DNA of 6,252 nt, from contig JASHVI010000150.1 in the NCBI GenBank assembly GCA_030039525.1, forward strand, positions 1 through 6,252, given 5' to 3'. Position numbers and translations under genes: made by a program. Shown one piece after another: positions 1 through 5,318 of the stretch (positions are counted from its first letter, which is position 1; the number at the start of each line of letters is the position of its first letter). The stretch comes from Thermoplasmata archaeon (lineage in GTDB: Archaea > Thermoplasmatota > Thermoplasmata > Lutacidiplasmatales > UBA184). A model generated the notes under the pieces. That model searched no databases, was not told the DNA's origin, and worked only from the letters and a program-made list of their open reading frames with translations.

Positions 1-159
1 AACACGCTCTCGTCGACCTCGAGCGAGATCATCTTCCACCTCACGAACAAGACCTACAGCTTCACCGTCACGGGCCCGGTGGGGTACACCCCGAGCCCGC
101 ACACCGGCACCCTCACGGTGAACGGTGCGACGCTGACGAAGTCGATCACGTTCAGCTGA
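1..159 (+). CDS. C-terminal fragment of a secreted or surface protein (5' end outside window)
   Basis: Reading frame 1 is open from the window edge to a TGA at 157-159 and gives 52 residues with no start codon in view. The peptide is rich in Thr, Ser, Gly and Pro. It contains a beta-rich segment, YSFTVTGPVGYTPSPHTG followed by TLTVNGATLTKSITFS, with the look of a small Ig-like or carboxypeptidase-regulatory-like beta-sandwich (alternating hydrophobic/Thr strands, Gly-Tyr turn, Asn-Gly turn). From family knowledge, similar modules end many large extracellular proteins of Thermoplasmata, including thermopsin-like proteases, but the catalytic part is not visible and no enzyme can be named. The frame ends 15 nt before a strong hairpin that could terminate its transcript. 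It converges on the minus-strand Kelch/Ig-like gene. The coding call is firm because of the GC-rich third positions and coherent beta-strand pattern; the function is unknown. Confidence 0.7.
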   Translation, partial: NTLSSTSSEIIFHLTNKTYSFTVTGPVGYTPSPHTGTLTVNGATLTKSITFS

Positions 160-174
160 GCGGGACGAGCCCCC

Positions 175-207
175 GGCGGGCGCCCGGTCTCCCGACCGGG
201 CCCCGCC
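175..207 (+). terminator. Hairpin after the left-edge surface gene (candidate terminator)
   Basis: Arms GCCCGGTC (182-189) and GACCGGGC (194-201) pair perfectly around a TCCC loop. With C181 bulged out, GGCGGG (175-180) pairs with CCCGCC (202-207), giving a 14-bp stem. It starts 15 nt after the stop at 159. No T-run follows, so it is not a classical intrinsic terminator of either the bacterial or the archaeal U-tract type. It may instead stabilise the 3' end or act as a pause site. The stem is seen directly; the role is inferred from position. Confidence 0.5.
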
Positions 208-246
208 CCTCCCGTTCGCCGCCGACCCGCAGCGGCCGCCGGCTCA

Positions 247-267
247 CGTCTCGGCCGCTCCGAGACG
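247..267 (-). terminator. Hairpin directly after the Kelch/Ig-like gene (candidate terminator)
   Basis: Arms CGTCTCGG (247-254) and CCGAGACG (260-267) form a perfect 8-bp stem with a 5-nt loop. On the minus strand it begins one base after the TAG stop (271-269). As with the neighbouring hairpin, no T-run follows. The position between convergent genes suggests transcript 3'-end formation or protection. Confidence 0.45.
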
Positions 268-268
268 G

Positions 269-3200
269 CTACGGCTCCCCTCGACCGAGATCGGCGCCGG
301 CCCCTTCGGGCGGCGTCGGATTCGACGGCCCGGGGAGGTAGAGCTCCTCCGGGGGTGCCCCGGAGGGGGCCTCCGGCGTCGCGGAGTCCGTGGCCTGGGG
401 GGGCGGGCGACGTCGGCGGAACAGGACGAGGACCCCGATCGCGGCGAGGAGCACGACCACGCCGAGCACGATCACCGCCGCGTCGACCGGAAACCCGGCA
501 CGACCGGTCGGGCCGGGGCTCGGGGCCGGCGCGAGGACGTCGAGGGTCGCGACCTGCGACGCGCTCCGGTTGAGGGCGTCCCGGACCGTGAGGACGATCG
601 CGAACTCTCCCAGCGCCTCCGGGTCGCACGGGAACCGGGAGAAGTTCGCGGAAACGCAGCCGGCCGGCAGGTCCCCGTACGAGTACGTGAGCGGCCCGGT
701 ACCGCCCGAGGCCACGGCGGTCAGGGTCACGCGGGAACCCTCGGTGACGTTCGCCGGGTCGATGGTGAACGAGGAGATCGCGGGATCCGGGTTCACGAGG
801 AAGGTCGCGTTCTCGGAGACGTTGAGTCCGAAGGCGTCGGTGGCGACGAACCGTACCGACTCGGGGCCCGGCGCCGACGGGGCGCAGTAGAGCGTCGCCA
901 CGTCGGCCGCGGGGCACCCGGGGGGGAGCCCGAGGTACTCGTACGCGAAGGGCCCGGTCCCCCCGAGGACGAGGCCGCTGAGGTTGACGGCGCCGCCGAG
1001 GTCGATGACCTCCGGGCTCACCAAGAAGGACCGGAGGGTGGGCGCCGGGACCACCGCGAGGAGGAAGCTCCGCGTCGCGACCTCCCCCGCGGCGTCGCGG
1101 ACCTCCGCGAAGAGCGTGAAGTTCCCGACCTCCTCGACGACGCAGCGGACCGGCGTGAGGTTCTCCGAGGCGCAGCCCGACGGCAGGGAGTAGTTGAACG
1201 AGAAGGGCCCGGTGCCCCCGGAGGCGTTCAGCCACAGGGTGACGGGGAGCCCCCGGTCCACCTGCGGCGCGGAGAGCCCGGCCGACGGGATCGACAATGG
1301 CTCGTTCACCCGGACCGAGACGTTCGCGCTCGCGTTCCAGCCGTCGGCGTCGACGACGGAGGCCTCGACGCGCCACGTGCCGGAGGCGTTCGGTCGGCAG
1401 GAGAACGCCATCAGGTCGGCGGAGGCGCAGCCCGGAGGCAGGTTCGAGTACTCAACGGACAGCGGGGCCGTCCCCCCGCTCGAATTCACCGACAGGACGA
1501 GCGTCTGCCCCACGTCCAGGACCGACGGCGACGCGGTGAACTCCCCGATCCCCGGCCGCGGGTGGACGGTGAGGGTGAGGTTCGCGGAGCGGGTGAAGCC
1601 GGTGGTGTCGCGGACGAGGAGCTCCACGGGGAAGCTCCCCGAGGCGTTCGGCAGGCAGAGCAGCGACAGCGCATCCTCGCTCGCGCAGCCGCTCGGCAGG
1701 CCCTCGAACGCCTCGGTGTACGGCGGGCTCCCTCCGTCCACCGTCGCGCTCAGGTTCGTCGAGTTGCCGAGGGTGAAGTTCTCCGGGGTGGCGTTGAACC
1801 CCTCGATCTGAGGGTCCGAGCCGACCGAGAGGGTGAGGGAGGCCTCGGCCGAATCCCCGAGCTCGTCGGTCACGTTGATCGACACCGGGAAGGTCCCGGT
1901 CTCGTTCGGGAGGCAGAGGAGCGCTGAGAGGTTCGCCGAGGCGCAGCCGCCGGGGAGCCCCGAGTAGGCGTAGGAGAGGGTCCCGCCACCGGCGGTCGAA
2001 GCCCGGACCGTGAGGGTCGTGTTCTCCCCGAGGTCGAGGGTCGGTGGATCGGCCGAGGCCGTGACGACGATGGCCGGGCCGTACGCGTACGATCGGGCCT
2101 CGAGCCCGGCACCGGCGAAGCCTCCGAACAGGAGCGTCAGGTTGTCGGCCGGGTCGTAGACCATCGAGCCCTCCCCCTCTGCCGGCGGGGTCCCGCGGAG
2201 GCCGGCCGAGAGGTTCCGCCACTTCCCGCCGGAGAAGGCCCACGTCGCGTCGTAGAGGAGGGATCCGGGGTCGGTCGTGTGATTCCCCCCGAAGAGGACG
2301 ACGTAGCCGTCGAGGGCATCGTAGGCCATGACCGGGTAGACCTGGGGAGCGGGCGCCGTCGAGGCGTTGCTGGCCAGCACCTTCCACCGGAGGTGCTCGT
2401 ACGTCCAGGTGTCCTGCGTGGGGCAGGTGGTCACGGAGGTGCAGCCGCCGAACAGGAGGACGTAGCCGTCCCCCACGTCGTCGACCATCGTGGCCCGGAA
2501 CCGGGGGGGCGGGTTGCCGGAGACGCTCGCGGTGAGGTTGGTCCACTTCTGGTGGACGAACGACCAGGTGTCGGAGAACGGCTGGACCGTCGTGCTGTCC
2601 GACGCGGTCCCCCCGAAGAGGAGGACGTAGCCGTCGGTCGCGTCGTAGGTCATCATCCCCCGGTAGCGCGGGTTCGGCGCCACCGAGAGGCTCGGCGTGA
2701 GGTTGGTCCAGACGCCTCCGGAGAAGGTCCAGGTGTCGTTGAGGACCCTCAGGTGGCTCCCCGAGCCGGCCAGCCCCCCGAACAGGACGACCTCCTGGTC
2801 GACCGGGTCGTAGGCCATCTGGGCGATCGACCGGGCCGGAGGCTCCACCGAGAGGTTGAGCTCGCTCCACGCTCCCCCGCGGAAGATCCAGGTCTGGTTC
2901 CGCGGGGGACCGAAGCAGTCCGCGGTCGAGCAGCCCCCGAAGAGGAGCACGTAGCCGTCCTTGGCGTCCCAGACCATGCTCGCAAGGGCCGTCGGTGGCG
3001 GCGAGACGGACTGGCTGCCGGTGAGGTTGTTCCAAACGGCGGAGCCGGTGGACGGGGCGACGGCGGCCGAAACGGGGTCCGACCCGGCATCGCCGGCGAG
3101 GGAGGCCTTCGCCGCCGCCAGCTCGAGGGCCCCCGGGGCGATCGAACTTCGCTCCGGAAGGGAGGTCGGCGGCCCCGCCGCCGGCACGGCGAGCGCGCTT

Positions 3201-3319
3201 CCGGAGAGAAGGCTCGCCAGCAGGAAGGCCGGGAGAATCCCGCCTAGGCTACCGCGAGTCCGGGACCGGGATCGGGACCACCGGCGATCGGATCCGCCCC
3301 TCGGAGCCCTTCGCCTCAC
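269..3319 (-). CDS. Membrane-anchored surface protein with six Kelch repeats and six Ig/PKD-like repeats
   Basis: A 1016-aa protein read from GTG at 3319. The frame stays open up to 3727, but the extra 136 codons lie inside the acetyltransferase gene and look like shadow sequence. The GTG overlaps that gene's stop (GTGA) and precedes a good signal peptide: basic residues 1-22, hydrophobic 25-42, likely cleavage after Ala44. Residues 95-413 hold six Kelch repeats, each with M-x-x-D, LFGG, DTW-like and W-x-N-L-T/S elements, predicting a six-bladed beta-propeller. Residues 417-930 hold six Ig/PKD-like repeats of about 86 aa, each with a G-C...C pair. A membrane helix at 946-967 is followed by RRRR and a Pro-rich tail, so the bulk should face outward. 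There are more than 30 N-x-S/T sequons, suggesting heavy N-glycosylation. A role in adhesion or glycan/protein binding is likely from the architecture, but no ligand or enzymatic activity can be named. GTG is the best start, not a proven one. Confidence 0.88.
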   Translation of the reverse strand: MRRRAPRGGSDRRWSRSRSRTRGSLGGILPAFLLASLLSGSALAVPAAGPPTSLPERSSIAPGALELAAAKASLAGDAGSDPVSAAVAPSTGSAVWNNLTGSQSVSPPPTALASMVWDAKDGYVLLFGGCSTADCFGPPRNQTWIFRGGAWSELNLSVEPPARSIAQMAYDPVDQEVVLFGGLAGSGSHLRVLNDTWTFSGGVWTNLTPSLSVAPNPRYRGMMTYDATDGYVLLFGGTASDSTTVQPFSDTWSFVHQKWTNLTASVSGNPPPRFRATMVDDVGDGYVLLFGGCTSVTTCPTQDTWTYEHLRWKVLASNASTAPAPQVYPVMAYDALDGYVVLFGGNHTTDPGSLLYDATWAFSGGKWRNLSAGLRGTPPAEGEGSMVYDPADNLTLLFGGFAGAGLEARSYAYGPAIVVTASADPPTLDLGENTTLTVRASTAGGGTLSYAYSGLPGGCASANLSALLCLPNETGTFPVSINVTDELGDSAEASLTLSVGSDPQIEGFNATPENFTLGNSTNLSATVDGGSPPYTEAFEGLPSGCASEDALSLLCLPNASGSFPVELLVRDTTGFTRSANLTLTVHPRPGIGEFTASPSVLDVGQTLVLSVNSSGGTAPLSVEYSNLPPGCASADLMAFSCRPNASGTWRVEASVVDADGWNASANVSVRVNEPLSIPSAGLSAPQVDRGLPVTLWLNASGGTGPFSFNYSLPSGCASENLTPVRCVVEEVGNFTLFAEVRDAAGEVATRSFLLAVVPAPTLRSFLVSPEVIDLGGAVNLSGLVLGGTGPFAYEYLGLPPGCPAADVATLYCAPSAPGPESVRFVATDAFGLNVSENATFLVNPDPAISSFTIDPANVTEGSRVTLTAVASGGTGPLTYSYGDLPAGCVSANFSRFPCDPEALGEFAIVLTVRDALNRSASQVATLDVLAPAPSPGPTGRAGFPVDAAVIVLGVVVLLAAIGVLVLFRRRRPPPQATDSATPEAPSGAPPEELYLPGPSNPTPPEGAGADLGRGEP
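530..2071 (-). repeat. Six tandem Ig/PKD-like protein repeats with C-x9-C pairs
   Basis: Within the surface protein (residues about 417-499, 503-587, 589-672, 674-758, 760-844, 846-930) the same module recurs six times. Shared features are an N-terminal 'SP...LD.G' strand, a 'GG..P..Y.Y..LP.GC' core, a 'C.P...G.F.V...V.D' segment and a closing strand ending in V or P. Cysteines fall at 459/469, 545/555, 631/641, 716/726, 802/812 and 888/898, always ten apart, with repeat spacing 86, 86, 85, 86, 86. This suggests one disulfide per module. The modules have diverged in sequence, so the array is old rather than recently expanded. Confidence 0.85.
2081..3037 (-). repeat. Six Kelch repeats (predicted six-bladed beta-propeller)
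   Basis: The repeats have cores near residues 115-151, 168-204, 223-259, 278-312, 331-367 and 386-413 of the surface protein. The core 'M.YD..DGYVLLFGG' and the following '.DTW.F.GG.W.NLT' are clear in blades 1-5. Blade 6 is degenerate (LTLLFGG then ARSYAYG) and lacks its final W strand. The WNNLT at 96-100, before blade 1, probably supplies that missing strand and closes the ring. The DGYVLLFGG codons are nearly identical at DNA level in blades 1, 3 and 4 and similar in blade 5. Confidence 0.87.
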
Positions 3320-3966
3320 TCCAAGTCGAATCGGGGGGACTCCGATAAGGTTCGACGGGAGGCGTCGGAGGCGGGGCCACGGGCCCGACCCCGCCGCCGA
3401 CGCCGGGTCGGCCGGGAGCGCGGCACCGAGTCGAGGGGACGACGGATCGGGGCCGAGGGGATGCTCGAGCCCCCGAGGCGCATCTCCCACGAGCGCTCGA
3501 ACCCGAGCCGACGGTAGACCGGCCGACCGAACCGGGTCGCGTGGAGGACGACCCGCTGGAACCCCCTCGCCCGGGCCCACCGGACGAGCCAGGCGGTCAC
3601 CGCGGAGCCGACGCCCCGTCCCCGCTGGTCGGGGACGACGTAGATCGACATGAGGTAGGGAACGACCCGATGCGGGATCCCGGGCCGCGGCTGCTCCTCC
3701 CGAAGCCAGGCGACCCCGCTGCCGCACGGACCTTCGGGGCCCTCGGCGATCGCCCCGACCGCCCGACCGGACCGCAGCCGCTCGGAGATCCAGCGGCGGT
3801 ACCGCCGGTCGTGCTGCGCCAGCGCTTCGGGCGGGTAGCGAGCGACGGCCTCGAACATGCCCCGACGGTGTCGGACCAGCACCGCGAGATCCCCCGGCCG
3901 GGCCCGCCGAACCCGGAGGCGGCCCGCCAACCGACGCCCCATCTTCGGAGAAACCGTGGCGGGCAT
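3316..3966 (-). CDS. GNAT-family N-acetyltransferase with an Arg-rich C-terminal tail
   Basis: A 216-aa protein expected to transfer an acetyl group from acetyl-CoA to an amine; the substrate cannot be read from the sequence. The GNAT core spans about residues 17-165. Motif A lies in PYLMSIYVVPDQRGRGVGSA (103-122), where R115-G-R-G-V-G120 fits the R/Q-x-x-G-x-G/A pyrophosphate-binding loop. Motif B follows, with VVLHATRFGRPVYRRLGF (139-156) giving the usual A...Y..LGF pattern. After residue 165 come about 50 residues rich in Arg, Ser and Pro (including a run of six Arg, residues 187-192 approximately), which is not part of the fold and is probably disordered. ATG 3966 is preferred because TATA-like elements lie 23-31 nt upstream and no Shine-Dalgarno is visible; ATG 3942 is the alternative. 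The TGA overlaps the GTG of the Kelch/Ig-like gene by 4 nt, so the two are probably co-transcribed. Confidence 0.85.
   Translation of the reverse strand: MPATVSPKMGRRLAGRLRVRRARPGDLAVLVRHRRGMFEAVARYPPEALAQHDRRYRRWISERLRSGRAVGAIAEGPEGPCGSGVAWLREEQPRPGIPHRVVPYLMSIYVVPDQRGRGVGSAVTAWLVRWARARGFQRVVLHATRFGRPVYRRLGFERSWEMRLGGSSIPSAPIRRPLDSVPRSRPTRRRRRGRARGPASDASRRTLSESPRFDLE
3342..3350 (-). promoter_or_regulatory. Possible internal TATA box for the Kelch/Ig-like gene
   Basis: On the minus strand, CCTTATCGG is an AT-rich island in GC-rich sequence. Its centre lies about 27 nt before the GTG at 3319, the spacing expected for an archaeal leaderless transcript. It sits inside the acetyltransferase tail. 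It is a weak match, and translational coupling through the GTGA overlap could make it unnecessary. Confidence 0.3.
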
Positions 3967-3984
3967 GAGGGGTCTAGAGGCCTA

Positions 3985-4000
3985 CCTATACCACTATAGT
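3985..4000 (-). promoter_or_regulatory. TATA-like elements of the acetyltransferase promoter
   Basis: On the minus strand, ACTATAG (4000-3994) and GGTATAGG (3992-3985) are centred about 31 and 23 nt before ATG 3966. Either could position a leaderless or near-leaderless start. The sequence between them and the ATG holds no Shine-Dalgarno motif. Which one is used cannot be decided from the sequence. Confidence 0.5.
3986..3999. promoter_or_regulatory. Small dyad in the divergent promoter region
   Basis: CTATA (3986-3990) and TATAG (3995-3999) form an inverted repeat with a 4-nt spacer; ACTATAGT (3993-4000) is itself a palindrome. It overlaps the minus-strand TATA candidates, so it may simply reflect TATA-box composition or may be a regulator site. 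Confidence 0.25.
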
Positions 4001-4013
4001 CTAAATTCACGTT

Positions 4014-4022
4014 CTATATATT
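4014..4022 (+). promoter_or_regulatory. TATA box for the phoU-pstS transcript
   Basis: CTATATATT is the strongest archaeal TATA-box match in the window. It is centred at 4018, 26 nt before the ATG at 4044, which predicts transcription starting at or beside the A of the start codon. This leaderless geometry supports the chosen PhoU start. Confidence 0.75.
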
Positions 4023-4042
4023 GGCCGGGCAGCTCGCCGGCC
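4023..4042. promoter_or_regulatory. Candidate operator between the TATA box and phoU start
   Basis: GGCCGG (4023-4028) and CCGGCC (4037-4042) form a perfect inverted repeat with an 8-nt spacer. It fills the space between the TATA box and the ATG, where archaeal repressors often bind. The arms are built from GGCC/CCGG, which arise easily by chance in GC-rich DNA, so this is only a suggestion. Confidence 0.25.
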
Positions 4043-4043
4043 C

Positions 4044-5228
4044 ATGCACGAAGAGGGTCGAGGAGAGGTCCGGGTCGCAGAGGTCCCGGGCCGGTCGGGC
4101 CGGCCCGGAGCGATCCGGGGCGGCACGACGGAGCGAAGGCTGCAGCGAATGGGCGCCGTGACCGTCGGGGTCTCGCTCCCGAGGGAGTGGGTCGGCCAGC
4201 GGGGCCTCACCGTCGGCTCCACGATCCGTCTCCTCTCCCGCTCCGACGGCTCGATCGTGCTGCTCGACCGCTCGCCGATCCCCGAGGTCCGGCGGGCGAC
4301 GATGGTCCTCGATCCGACCTCGAGCTCGGAGCACATCTTCCGGGGCCTGATCGGGGCCTACCTCACCGGGGCCTCGGAGTTCGACTTGAGGGTTCCGGGG
4401 GGACTCACTCCCGAGGTCCGTGCGACCGTGCGGACCTTCGTCCGCCGGACCATCCAGCCCGAGATCGTCAGCGAGGAGGGAGACTCGATCCTCCTGCGGG
4501 ACGTGTCGCTCGGGTCGTTCCTCCCGGTCCCCTCGCTCCTGCGGCGGATGTTCCAGGTCGTGCGCGGGCTCCAGATCGATGCCGGTCGCTGCTGGCAGTC
4601 GAGCGACTCCCGGAGGAAGCCCGAGCTCGAGGCCCGGGACGACGAGGTCGACCGGTACGCCTGGCTGGTCGAGCGGGTGCTGGCCCTGCATGGCTGGGGA
4701 GGACTTCCGGAGCGCGAGGACACCGGACCGGGCGACGACCCGCTCGGCGACCTCCTCGTGGCCCGCTACCTCGAGCGGATCGGCGATCACGCGGTCCGGA
4801 TCGAGGAGCACGGGCTGAGGCTGCGGGACGCCGGCCTGCAGCGCAAGGTGCTCGACGGCATCACCGATTACCACGAGCAGGTGCTCCGGCACCTCGAGGA
4901 CGCCTTCGAGGCGGCCCAGCGCGGCGACATCGACCGGGCCAACGAGGTCATCGACACCGGGGCCGCGCTCCACGCGACGCACGACACGCTCTCCGAGAAC
5001 TTCCTCTACCAGTCCGGTCCCGGCCGGGTGCCGATCCCCGCCCACGCCTCCCTCAGCCTGCTCCTCGAGTCGATGGACCGGACCACCGCCTACTCGCAGG
5101 ACATCGGCGAGGTCGGCCTCGACCGGGGGGCGGCGCGCCAGGTGCTGCGCGGACCCCGTTCGATCCCGCCGGTGACCCCGAACCGGGCCCGCCCCCGTCC
5201 CTCCTTGGAGGGCGGTATCCCCGCATGA
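4044..5228 (+). CDS. phoU: AbrB-PhoU phosphate uptake regulator
   Basis: A 394-aa cytoplasmic protein. Residues about 29-76 form a SpoVT/AbrB-like domain (TERRLQRMGAVTVGVSLPRE, then a GL..G..I pattern), which in this family is expected to bind DNA or mediate dimerisation. Residues about 195-360 are PhoU-like: an acidic E-A-R-D-D-E-V-D start, RYLERIGDHAVRIEEH (241-256), and a second bundle with LLESMDRTTAYSQDIGEV (340-357). The acidic clusters match the metal-binding E/D motifs of PhoU. PhoU proteins are known to restrain Pst phosphate uptake and signal phosphate status; archaeal AbrB-PhoU fusions are usually annotated as phosphate uptake regulators. pstS 90 bp downstream fits this. ATG 4044 is chosen for its leaderless spacing from the TATA box; it adds about 28 Gly/Arg-rich residues before the AbrB domain. 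ATG 4149 would remove the first strand of that domain and is unlikely. The last 30 residues are Pro/Arg-rich and probably unstructured. Confidence 0.88.
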   Translation: MHEEGRGEVRVAEVPGRSGRPGAIRGGTTERRLQRMGAVTVGVSLPREWVGQRGLTVGSTIRLLSRSDGSIVLLDRSPIPEVRRATMVLDPTSSSEHIFRGLIGAYLTGASEFDLRVPGGLTPEVRATVRTFVRRTIQPEIVSEEGDSILLRDVSLGSFLPVPSLLRRMFQVVRGLQIDAGRCWQSSDSRRKPELEARDDEVDRYAWLVERVLALHGWGGLPEREDTGPGDDPLGDLLVARYLERIGDHAVRIEEHGLRLRDAGLQRKVLDGITDYHEQVLRHLEDAFEAAQRGDIDRANEVIDTGAALHATHDTLSENFLYQSGPGRVPIPAHASLSLLLESMDRTTAYSQDIGEVGLDRGAARQVLRGPRSIPPVTPNRARPRPSLEGGIPA

Positions 5229-5318
5229 GCCGCGGTCGGAGCACGCCTCGCCGCATCGGGAGAGGGTCTCCCGGTTGACTCGCCACCAACGGAACGAACT
5301 AGAGGAGATGAGAACAGA
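5229..5318 (+). other. phoU-pstS intergenic gap
   Basis: A 90-bp gap with no convincing TATA box and no strong hairpin, which is consistent with read-through from the phoU promoter. It contains the tail of a 17-codon reading frame starting at the ATGA that ends phoU (5225-5278); this is probably not a gene. The pstS ribosome binding site is at its right end. Confidence 0.5.
5304..5311 (+). promoter_or_regulatory. Shine-Dalgarno site of pstS
   Basis: GGAGATGA matches the ideal GGAGGTGA at 7 of 8 positions and ends 7 nt before the ATG at 5319. It decides the pstS start. The ATG inside it (5308) opens only a 4-codon frame (M-R-T-E-stop) and is best read as part of the ribosome binding site. Confidence 0.75.

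Noticed and set aside
54..1376. 440-codon minus-strand open frame.
   Set aside because: It is an Arg/Gly/Pro-rich shadow of the Ig-like array in another frame and runs into the left-edge gene; its composition is typical of GC-rich antisense or offset frames.
1452..3035. 527-codon minus-strand open frame.
   Set aside because: It is an offset-frame shadow of the Kelch/Ig-like gene; the true frame has the LFGG, DTW and LPxGC motifs.
2279..3247. 322-codon plus-strand open frame opposite the Kelch repeats.
   Set aside because: It is the antisense of the Kelch region; its periodic 'PEEEDVAV' pattern is just the complement of the repeated DGYVLLFGG codons.
3270..3319. Twin-arginine (Tat) export signal in the Kelch/Ig-like protein (RRW near residues 12-14).
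   Set aside because: The residues after the Arg pair do not fit the S/T-RR-x-F-L-K pattern, and the basic region is simply Arg-rich; a general Sec signal peptide is the simpler reading.
3320..3727. N-terminal extension of the Kelch/Ig-like reading frame by 136 codons to ATG 3727.
   Set aside because: It lies entirely inside the GNAT gene in another frame, is Arg/Pro/Gly-rich without domain character, and would bury the signal peptide in the middle of the protein.
5196..5213. Palindrome CCCTCC-TT-GGAGGG near the end of phoU as a terminator.
   Set aside because: The 2-nt loop is too tight for a full stem, it lies within coding sequence, and no T-run follows.
3857..5278. 473-codon plus-strand open frame across the divergent promoter and phoU.
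   Set aside because: It is an Arg/Pro/Gly-rich offset-frame shadow of phoU, and it crosses the TATA region and the antisense of the GNAT gene.
5225..5278. 17-codon frame starting at the ATGA that ends phoU.
   Set aside because: It is short, Arg/Gly/Ser-rich, has no own ribosome binding site or recognisable motif, and probably arises by chance.
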